From DASRDU01 sp035560235 (lineage in GTDB: Bacteria > Acidobacteriota > Blastocatellia > RBC074): 51,058 bases of DNA. Made by a program: the position numbers and the translations under genes. The notes under the pieces are model-generated. The model did no database searches. It was not told where the DNA came from and was given only the letters and a program-made list of their open reading frames with translations. The stretch is from contig DATMAG010000030.1 of NCBI GenBank assembly GCA_035560235.1, positions 1 through 51,058 of the forward strand, written 5' to 3'. This document shows positions 44,928 to 51,058 of the stretch, piece by piece. Position 1 is the first letter of the stretch. Every line of letters starts with the position of its first letter.

Positions 44928-45368
44928 ATGTCAATGGATGTTGGAGGGGGAGGGAATACCGGCCCCAGTCCTAATATCAACGTAACCCCGCTGATTGACG
45001 TGCTGCTGGTGCTGCTGATTATCTTCATGGTGATCAGCCCGCAGAAACCGCACCGGTTTGAAGCCAAGATCCCGGAAAAGCCGCCGGAGAATCTGCCCGA
45101 AGATCAGACGCCGGATCCTTTTGCGATTGTGGTCACGATTCCCAAGACCGGCGGCGGGTACAAGTTCAACCAGACGGATGTTCAGAATCTGGCTCAGCTT
45201 GGCGATATTCTGCACAAGAATATTGACCCGCGTCCGGCGGATCGCAAGGCAGTCTTCATCAAGGCTCCGCAGTCACTGGCCTATGGCGAGGTCGTCAAGG
45301 TCATTGACGTGGTCAAGCAGGCCGGCGGATCTCCGATCGGGCTTCAGATCGAAGGACTCGAACAATAA
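44928..45368 (+). CDS. exbD: ExbD/TolR-family protein, copy 2
   Basis: 146 residues, 17 bases after copy 1, with TAAGGAG before its ATG. The helix INVTPLIDVLLVLLIIFMVISP keeps the relay aspartate. The periplasmic part is proline-rich (KIPEKPPENLPEDQTPDP), then FIKAPQSLAYGEVVKVIDVVKQAG. It shares the C-terminal pattern with copy 1 but little elsewhere, so the two probably occupy distinct positions in a heteromeric ExbD dimer. Confidence 0.95.
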   Translation: MSMDVGGGGNTGPSPNINVTPLIDVLLVLLIIFMVISPQKPHRFEAKIPEKPPENLPEDQTPDPFAIVVTIPKTGGGYKFNQTDVQNLAQLGDILHKNIDPRPADRKAVFIKAPQSLAYGEVVKVIDVVKQAGGSPIGLQIEGLEQ

Positions 45369-45388
45369 CCACAAAGCCGAATCAGACC

Positions 45389-45410
45389 GGAATGGGATCT
45401 GCCCCATTCC
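45389..45410 (+). promoter_or_regulatory. intercistronic hairpin between exbD copy 2 and the TPR gene
   Basis: GGAATGGG/CCCATTCC, an 8-bp stem with a six-base loop, 20 bases after the exbD stop. No T-run follows. Confidence 0.55.
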
Positions 45411-45464
45411 CGATCTGCGGGGGAAGGCAGATTCCATTTCTCATCAGGGAGAGTGTCTGAAGTT

Positions 45465-46304
45465 ATGAAAAGCTTGAGAGTCATCATTACACTGACGGTC
45501 ACGGCGGGTCTGACGGCGCTGTTGCTGACGGCATCGGGCTGCGCCTTTGCCAAAAAGGTCATTGCCAAGGACAAACTGAATCAGGGAGCCATTGCCTTCA
45601 ATCAGGGCAGGTACAAGGACGCCCTTGCCTTCATTGAGCGGGCGACCCAGCTTGACCCGGACAACCCGAACGGCTGGCTCTATTATGGGGCCGCGCTGAT
45701 CAAGACCTATAACGAACTGCCGGACGAGGAGCGGAACAAGCGACAGGAGGAAGCGATCAGCGCCTACAAGACGGCCCTTGAAAAGGCGAACAACCTGAAA
45801 CTGGAAAAGGACAAATGTTCGATCAGGGATAACGCCATCGGCTACCTCGCCAAGATCTACGAAGACAAGGGAGATGAAAACTCCCGCCGCGAATGGATGC
45901 TGAAGCGCGCCGAAGGCGAATGCGCCAAGGATGATATCAAGGCCGCGACCTATTATTCGATCGGTGTGACTTACTGGAAGTGCGCTTACGACGAAACCCA
46001 GCGTTACGCTGACAAGCAGAAGATCAACACCGATCCTTTCCACTACCGGAATATCTACACGCCTGAAGACAAGAAGAAGCACGAGGACTGCACGAACAAA
46101 GGGCTTGAGTACATCGAGAAGGCCCTGGCTGTGAAGCCCGAATACGCTGATGCGCTGTCCTACAAGAGCCTGCTCATCCGCGAGAAGCAGAAGACGACGA
46201 ATAATGAAGCTGATCGCAAGAAGTACAATGATGAAGCAGAGAAGATCGCCAGGCAGGTGATGGAACTCAACAAGAAGCAGGCGGCACAGGCTCCGCAGGG
46301 ATAA
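45465..46304 (+). CDS. TPR lipoprotein of the Ton operon
   Basis: 279 residues. The N-terminus (MKSLRVIITLTVTAGLTALLLTASGC) ends in a lipobox-like ASGC, so it is probably a lipoprotein. TPR-like helices follow: LNQGAIAFNQGRYKDALAFIERATQLDP, NGWLYYGAALIKTYN and, near the end, LEYIEKALAVKPEYADALSY. The composition is lysine-rich. It closes the tonB-exbB-exbD-exbD operon and is followed by a strong terminator. Such TPR partners may recruit outer-membrane or cell-envelope clients, but none is visible here. Confidence 0.85.
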   Translation: MKSLRVIITLTVTAGLTALLLTASGCAFAKKVIAKDKLNQGAIAFNQGRYKDALAFIERATQLDPDNPNGWLYYGAALIKTYNELPDEERNKRQEEAISAYKTALEKANNLKLEKDKCSIRDNAIGYLAKIYEDKGDENSRREWMLKRAEGECAKDDIKAATYYSIGVTYWKCAYDETQRYADKQKINTDPFHYRNIYTPEDKKKHEDCTNKGLEYIEKALAVKPEYADALSYKSLLIREKQKTTNNEADRKKYNDEAEKIARQVMELNKKQAAQAPQG

Positions 46305-46328
46305 GCTTCATCAGACTCCATTTACAGC

Positions 46329-46373
46329 AGCAGCCAGTGACGGGCCTGGTCCCGTTACTGGCTGCTTTCGTTT
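46329..46373 (+). terminator. intrinsic terminator of the Ton operon
   Basis: AGCAGCCAGTGACGGG (46329-46344) pairs with CCCGTTACTGGCTGCT (46351-46366), 16 bp with one G-U, six-base loop, then TTCGTTT. Confidence 0.85.
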
Positions 46374-46386
46374 GTGGCCTTTCAGA

Positions 46387-46414
46387 TTGATTTGTTTCAG
46401 GCGTTTGTGATAAT
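46387..46414 (+). promoter_or_regulatory. candidate promoter before the aminotransferase
   Basis: TTGATT (46387-46392), 16-base spacer, GATAAT (46409-46414). Confidence 0.4.
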
Positions 46415-46668
46415 CAATCCGGCAGTCAGGCCCCTGGCTGCTTCAAGAGTTCACGAATTCACGGCAGACATTCGCTGAGCGTCTGCCACGGCGCTATGGC
46501 AATCGTCATCAGACAACACGTCCCTCTTCTGTCGCGGAAGAACCTTTTCGCTGACTAGCCCCGCTTCACTCTGAGCTGACCTTAACTGCCGCCGGATTCT
46601 GCCGCTTTCAGGCAGCAGCCCGCGCGGCCCGCATTTATGCAGTCATCAGTAAACGGAGGATCGAAAAT

Positions 46669-48054
46669 ATGCTCAGTATGATCGAGGCTGATACCACCAG
46701 ACTTGCTGAAACAAAGCTGCCGGACATCAGAACGCCGCTGCCAGGGCCGAAGGCTCAGGAAATCATCGCGCGTGACACGCAGTACATCTCGCCTTCCTAC
46801 ACGCGCGGCTACCCGCTCGTGATGCAGCGCGGGCGCGGAGCGATGATCGAAGACGTGGACGGAAATATCTTTCTGGATTTCAATGCCGGAGTCGCCGTCT
46901 GCTCGACCGGACACGCGCATCCCGATGTCATCGCCGCCATCAAACAACAGGTGGACGAGTTCATTCACATTTCAGGAACAGATTATTACTACCCGCATCT
47001 GCCCGCGCTGGCCGAAAAGCTCAACCGGCTTGCGCCCGGCACTGTCGAAAGAAAAGCACACTTCGGCAACTCAGGCGCAGAAGCCGTCGAAGGCGCCATC
47101 AAGCTGGCGATGTATGCCACGCGGCGACCGAAACTGATCGGCTTTTTCGGAGCCTTTCACGGGCGCACGATGGGCGCGCTTTCGCTCACCGGCAGCAAGG
47201 CCCGGCAGCGCGCCGGGTTCGGCGCTCAGGCGCTTGACGTGACTCACACGCCTTACGCCAACTGTTATCGCTGCCCGTACAGGCTGACGCCCGAAAGCTG
47301 CGGCGCGTTTGAATCGAAGGGGCCGCACTGCGCGCGCGTGATCGAAGACCTGCTCTTCAAAACAACCGTGCCCGCCGATGAATGCGCCGCCATCATCGTC
47401 GAGCCGATTCAGGGCGAAGGCGGTTACGTAGTTCCGCCCGCTTCATTCCTGCACACAATCCGCGAAATTGCCGACCGGCACGGCATCGTGGTAATCGCTG
47501 ATGAAGTGCAGTCAGGAATGGGCCGCACCGGAAGGATGTTTGCCAGTGAACATTTCGATTTCGTGCCGGACATTATGTCGCTGGCCAAGGGCATTGCTTC
47601 GGGCCTGCCGCTTGGCGCCACACTTGCCCGCGCCGATCTGATGACGTGGCCGCCGGGCGCGCACGCTTCGACCTTCGGCGGCAATCCAGTGGCGATTGCC
47701 GCTTCGCTCGTGACCATTGAACTGCTCGAAGATCATCTGATCGCCAATGCCGCGCGGATGGGTGAGTATCTGCTGAATGGTCTGCGCGAACTGATGAACA
47801 AGCATCAGCTCATCGGCGATGTGCGCGGCAAAGGGCTGATGATCGGCATCGAGCTTGTGAAGGACCGCGTGACGAAAGAGCCTGCGGTTGAGGAGCGCGA
47901 CCGGATGGAGGTTGAATGCTTCCGGCGCGGCCTCATCATTCAGGGCTGCGGCACGAGCACGATTCGCCTCTCGCCGCCGCTCGTGATCGACCGCGATCAG
48001 TGCGACTTTGCGCTCAGGACGCTCGACGAAGCGTTCACGGCCATCGCCGCCTGA
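46669..48054 (+). CDS. class III PLP aminotransferase (GabT/ArgD-like)
   Basis: 461-residue fold-type I class III aminotransferase. It has GYPLVMQRGRGAMIEDVDGN, FGNSGAEAVEGAIKLA, FHGRTMGALSLT, VEPIQGEGGYVVPP and DEVQSGMGRTG; PLP-binding Lys307 is in SLAKGIASGLPLG. Between ~residues 200 and 225 is a cysteine cluster (CYRCPYRLTPESC then HC) not found in classical GabT. It is shared, as I recall, with an acetylornithine-aminotransferase-like branch known from archaea. The substrate is uncertain: 4-aminobutyrate, ornithine or lysine-type omega-amines. The ribosome site is CGGAGGA, nine bases upstream. Confidence 0.9.
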   Translation: MLSMIEADTTRLAETKLPDIRTPLPGPKAQEIIARDTQYISPSYTRGYPLVMQRGRGAMIEDVDGNIFLDFNAGVAVCSTGHAHPDVIAAIKQQVDEFIHISGTDYYYPHLPALAEKLNRLAPGTVERKAHFGNSGAEAVEGAIKLAMYATRRPKLIGFFGAFHGRTMGALSLTGSKARQRAGFGAQALDVTHTPYANCYRCPYRLTPESCGAFESKGPHCARVIEDLLFKTTVPADECAAIIVEPIQGEGGYVVPPASFLHTIREIADRHGIVVIADEVQSGMGRTGRMFASEHFDFVPDIMSLAKGIASGLPLGATLARADLMTWPPGAHASTFGGNPVAIAASLVTIELLEDHLIANAARMGEYLLNGLRELMNKHQLIGDVRGKGLMIGIELVKDRVTKEPAVEERDRMEVECFRRGLIIQGCGTSTIRLSPPLVIDRDQCDFALRTLDEAFTAIAA

Positions 48055-48066
48055 CACTTCAGCACG

Positions 48067-48112
48067 GAGACAGGGCACTGACTGCTCATTTCCCTGCAGC
48101 CTGCCCTGTCTC
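48067..48112 (+). terminator. hairpin after the aminotransferase
   Basis: GAGACAGGGCA/TGCCCTGTCTC, a perfect 11-bp stem with a 24-base loop, then TTCT. Weak T-run. Confidence 0.5.
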
Positions 48113-48333
48113 TTCTGCCTGCTCAATTTTTGAGCCTCCCGCCTCAGGGCATCCTGCCTGATTGCTGCTTTCCTCCGAAGGGATAAAAATTTAAGATGGA
48201 TCGGGAACTTTCCTGCCGCAACGGGGTCTATGTGGATGGCGATGAGACAGAGACCGGGTCAGGATGAGAATGAGGCTCCGTTATGGCGATGTAATTCAAA
48301 TCAGCTCGAATCAACGGCTCCGGAGTGGCGCGC

Positions 48334-49050
48334 ATGCTTGCCGAAGAGAAGGTTTTACTGGCTGGCGGATTTGAATCCGAATTCGGGCAGCCCGGAACTT
48401 CTGAACTGACGGTCACTGAACAGGTGGCGCAGGGATCCGTTGTGTCGCCGCAGGAGGAAGGGCTGGTGGCCCGGCTCAGAGCCGGAGAAACGGCGGCCTT
48501 CGAGGAACTGGTAGGTGAATATCAGCCGCTGGTTTACGCGCTGACGCTGCGGATTCTGGGCAATATTGAAGACGCGCGGGATGCGACTCAGGAGACATTT
48601 CTCAGGATCTATCGTCACCTCGAACGCTTTCGCGGTGAAGCGAGTCTGAAAACCTGGGTTTGCAAGGTGGCGATCAATCAGGCGCGAACTTCTGATCGCT
48701 GGTGGCGGCGGCGGCGGCGGGATGTGACCGATTCGCTCGATCTGGAGCCGGAAGAGCAGGGCAGGCTGGGCGCGCTGACGGCAGCCACGCTGGCTGATGA
48801 GGCGGCCTCGCCTGAATCGCTGACTCTGTCGCGCGAGCGATGCCGCGAAATTCAGCGGGCGCTCGGTGAAGTCAAAAAGGATTTTCGCATCGCCGTCGTG
48901 CTGCGCGACATTGAAGGCATGAGTTACGAAGAGATTGCGTGCATTCTGGAAATTTCGGTGGGCACCGTGAAGTCGCGCATTGCGCGCGGTCGCGAAATGC
49001 TGCGTGAAGTCCTGCAACGGCAGGTGCAGCGAGAGTTCTTTAAGTTCTGA
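48334..49050 (+). CDS. ECF-type RNA polymerase sigma factor
   Basis: 238 residues from ATG 48334, with GGAG eight bases upstream (GTG 48325 is in frame but overlaps that site). An N-terminal ~45-residue extension precedes region 2 (FEELVGEYQPLVYALTLRIL, DARDATQETFLRIYRHLERF, LKTWVCKVAINQAR). The arginine-rich WWRRRRRD lies in the linker. Region 4 is FRIAVVLRDIEGMSYEEIACILEISVGTVKSRIARGR. It is a group 4 sigma factor, expected to be held by the anti-sigma product of the next gene. Confidence 0.95.
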   Translation: MLAEEKVLLAGGFESEFGQPGTSELTVTEQVAQGSVVSPQEEGLVARLRAGETAAFEELVGEYQPLVYALTLRILGNIEDARDATQETFLRIYRHLERFRGEASLKTWVCKVAINQARTSDRWWRRRRRDVTDSLDLEPEEQGRLGALTAATLADEAASPESLTLSRERCREIQRALGEVKKDFRIAVVLRDIEGMSYEEIACILEISVGTVKSRIARGREMLREVLQRQVQREFFKF

Positions 49051-49119
49051 GCGTCCCGAATGGCGCTCAAAGGGTTTCGGGAGTCGGCGCATTGCCTGAG
49101 CATATTTTCGACGCTCATT

Positions 49120-49134
49120 GCCGATGGGTCGGCG
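49120..49134 (-). promoter_or_regulatory. inverted near-copy of the tonB-upstream element
   Basis: Reads CGCCGACCCATCGGC on the minus strand, one mismatch to the element before both tonB genes. Confidence 0.5.
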
Positions 49135-49274
49135 AAACCTGAATGAACCAGAGGCGGGTCAGCAACCGGCAGATGGTTCTTTGTCAACTGTGCCTGGGCA
49201 CACGCCGATTCCCGAAAACATTGGCTGCAAGTGCTTCGTTGTTTTCAGCGAAGAATTGAACCGGATTGGAAGTT

Positions 49275-50003
49275 ATGAAGTGCCAGGACTATTCACTGCT
49301 GATTTCAGCCCGCCTTGATGGCCGCCTCAGTCTGAACGAGCGGCAGCGGCTGGAAGCGCATCTGAACGAGTGTCAGTCCTGCCGCGATGAGGCTGCCGAA
49401 CTGGCTGATCTGCGCAGCGACCTGCGCCGTATGGCACCGCGTCTGCCTTCGCCCGAAATGGCCGCAGAGATTATGACTGTCCTCCAGATGGAGGCGAGAC
49501 TGCAGGCTCGCGCAGCGCGCACCCGCGAAGCCCGGAGAGAGGCCATGCGGGTCTGGGCGTTCTCGCACAGCATCGGTTTTGTCGTTTCACTTGCGCTGCT
49601 CTTCTTTCTGACTACGGCCATTCTCAGGCCGCTGCATCGGACGATGGCGATTGCGCAGGCGCTGGCTGAAACGGCTGCCAGTGAAGAGTCGAACAAATTC
49701 AACGAACTGTCGAATCTGCTGCTGCCGCCGCCACCGACGCGGCCCAATTTCTCTCCGAGCGGCGTCCTGCTCGGCTTCAGCGAAAGCTCGCCGGAAGGTG
49801 AATTCGTCGTTGCGGTGGTGGTTGACAAAAACGGCACAGCCTCAGTCAGGGAAGTTGTCGAACCGCCCAGCGACCCCGCTATGATCGCGCGCCTGTCTGA
49901 TGTGCTGACGCGCCAGGCCAGCTTCACTCCTGCCCGGCGTGAAGGCAAGTACATCCCTGCTCCGGCAGTGCTGATGTTCGGCAAGGTCAACATTCAGGGC
50001 TGA
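49275..50003 (+). CDS. zf-HC2 anti-sigma factor with TonB_C-like tail
   Basis: 242 residues from ATG 49275. The cytoplasmic zinc-binding anti-sigma domain has Cys3 and the motif HLNECQSC (HxxxCxxC, residues ~32-39). A membrane helix follows (FSHSIGFVVSLALLFFLTTAIL). The last ~80 residues, after a proline linker (LLLPPPPTRPNFSP), read FVVAVVVDKNGTASVREV ... FTPARREGKYIPAPAVLMFGKV, which follows the strand pattern of a TonB C-terminal domain. It follows the sigma gene by 224 bases. It probably holds that sigma factor at the membrane and may sense the envelope. Confidence 0.85.
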   Translation: MKCQDYSLLISARLDGRLSLNERQRLEAHLNECQSCRDEAAELADLRSDLRRMAPRLPSPEMAAEIMTVLQMEARLQARAARTREARREAMRVWAFSHSIGFVVSLALLFFLTTAILRPLHRTMAIAQALAETAASEESNKFNELSNLLLPPPPTRPNFSPSGVLLGFSESSPEGEFVVAVVVDKNGTASVREVVEPPSDPAMIARLSDVLTRQASFTPARREGKYIPAPAVLMFGKVNIQG

Positions 50004-50211
50004 TTCCCCGGAAAATTTCTGACTGCCCGCGCGAGCGCCACGCCGCAGGCCAGGCGCAGTCTGTCCGCCGCAGCCTTAGTCCGGCTGCTTCAGGGTGAAG
50101 TGTATCTTTCTCAAAGGGTGAACACGCTTGTTCGCAGTGCCGCCTTCAGCGGAGCATTGCCATTCAGGTTCATTTCGTCTGACGGCGCTGCGAACATTTT
50201 TTTCAGACAGT

Positions 50212-50227
50212 CGCTGACCCATCGGCG
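50212..50227 (+). promoter_or_regulatory. shared 16-base element before the second tonB
   Basis: CGCTGACCCATCGGCG, identical to 42545-42560, 45 bases before the start codon. Confidence 0.6.
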
Positions 50228-50272
50228 CGGGCGCCATTTTTCAGCTTACTCAGCCACAGGGAGGAAACTGCC

Positions 50273-51031
50273 ATGTTCGACAAACTGATCGAATCAACGA
50301 AACAGAAAAGCGGCGGACGCACCGGCAGACTGGCGCTGCTGACCGCTGTCGTTTACGGCGCAATGCTGACCATCACAGGCGTCGTCACTATCTTCTGGTT
50401 CAATCCGGTGCTGGCCGATGCCTTCAAAGTGGAAACGATGCTCGTTCCGCCCGTGCCGTCTGCGCCGCGCCCGGCAGTACAGCAGACAGTCACCAGAAAC
50501 AATGCTGCGCCGACATCGTGGATTGCGCCGACACATCCGCCTGTGACAGTTGATCCGCATGCTGTTCCGCCAGCGCCGCCGCCGACGAACGGAATTGTTG
50601 TGGCTGGTTCGCCTGGCGGGCCTGTCGGAATCATCAATGGAATTCCCGGAGGAAGAGATGAAGGCCCGGGCGAACCACCGCCGCCGCCCGTGACTAAGAA
50701 GCCCGATCCGACTCCTGAACCAAAACCTTCGCCACCTCCTCAGCGTCCGGTCACACGCACCAGCACCATTCTGCAGGGAACCGCGATCAGAAAAGTGCAG
50801 CCGGTCTACCCCGCAATCGCCAAAGCTGCGCGCGTTCAGGGACCGGTTCAGGTACAGGTGGAAATCAGTGAGGAAGGACAGGTGACATCGGTGGCGGTGC
50901 TGAGCGGGCATCCGCTGCTGCGCGATGCCGCTGTTCAGGCGGCGCGCCAGTGGTTATGGCGTCCCACGCTGCTTGGCAACGTTCCGGTCAGGGTTCAGGG
51001 CGTCCTGACCTTCAATTTCGTGCTGAATTAG
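50273..51031 (+). CDS. tonB: second TonB-family energy transducer
   Basis: 252 residues from ATG 50273 with GGGAGGAAA upstream. Same plan as the first TonB: cytoplasmic start (MFDKLIESTKQK against MFDTLVESQKHK), membrane anchor (~24-46), proline-rich spacer with shorter proline runs, and a nearly superimposable TonB_C domain (ILQGTAIRKVQPVYPAIAKA, GHPLLRDAAVQAARQWLWRP, GVLTFNF). They are clear paralogues from one duplication. No exbB/exbD follows before the window end, so it may use the ExbBD proteins of the first operon. It lies behind the sigma/anti-sigma pair. Confidence 0.93.
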   Translation: MFDKLIESTKQKSGGRTGRLALLTAVVYGAMLTITGVVTIFWFNPVLADAFKVETMLVPPVPSAPRPAVQQTVTRNNAAPTSWIAPTHPPVTVDPHAVPPAPPPTNGIVVAGSPGGPVGIINGIPGGRDEGPGEPPPPPVTKKPDPTPEPKPSPPPQRPVTRTSTILQGTAIRKVQPVYPAIAKAARVQGPVQVQVEISEEGQVTSVAVLSGHPLLRDAAVQAARQWLWRPTLLGNVPVRVQGVLTFNFVLN

Positions 51032-51058
51032 GTGAGCAGCCTCGGAGAGCCTCGGAGC

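Larger units (their letters stand above)
46305..46668. other. 364-bp intergenic region
   Basis: Contains the operon terminator (46329-46373), a promoter-like pair (46387-46414) and about 250 bases of leader before the aminotransferase. No gene is supported. Confidence 0.55.

Overview
The window is an ordinary chromosomal segment with moderately high GC content and dense coding on both strands. It probably comes from an Acidobacteriota bacterium, with Blastocatellia-like lineages the best guess. That rests on recognising the style of several proteins: proline-rich TonB with paired ExbD, a Reg_prop/Y_Y_Y histidine kinase, YCF48-type propellers and secreted S9 peptidases. It also rests on the tandem and inverted short repeats between genes. 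No rRNA, tRNA, CRISPR array, integrase or transposase was seen, so the placement is inference.

Layout. 1-2006 (minus) is the 5' two-thirds of a large secreted protein built from ~258-residue tandem repeats and cut by the window edge. 2527-6951 holds a secreted S9 peptidase, a TPR protein and a membrane-anchored alpha/beta hydrolase. 7094-13980 mixes housekeeping genes (thioesterase, coaE, folD, ilvE) with a zinc-protease-like protein, a DUF445 protein and an MFS exporter, separated by repeat hairpins. 14112-18875 carries a double-PilZ protein, a small coiled-coil protein, an ATP-grasp-like protein, ruvX and mltG. 18949-22532 carries an NAD-type isocitrate dehydrogenase, queD, a small protein, thiO and a Nudix hydrolase.

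22599-26594 is the most unusual part. A secreted nucleoside hydrolase is fused in frame to a restriction-endonuclease-like domain. It converges on, and overlaps by 32 bp, a D12-class adenine DNA methyltransferase, which in turn follows a secreted SH3 protein with a two-base gap. I read this as a type II restriction-modification pair whose nuclease has been captured by, or nested inside, a nucleoside hydrolase gene.

26758-38261 contains a 14-repeat YCF48 propeller, rimO, spoVR, a response regulator and a giant propeller histidine kinase with an orphan antitoxin-like gene between them, a small secreted protein and tgt. 38332-41925 is yajC-secD-secF. 42588-46304 is a TonB-ExbB-ExbD-ExbD-TPR energy-transduction operon with a hairpin in three of its four gaps. 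46669-51031 holds a class III aminotransferase, an ECF sigma factor, its anti-sigma factor and a second tonB. A 15-16 bp motif recurs upstream of both tonB genes and, inverted, between the sigma and anti-sigma genes, suggesting the two loci are linked.
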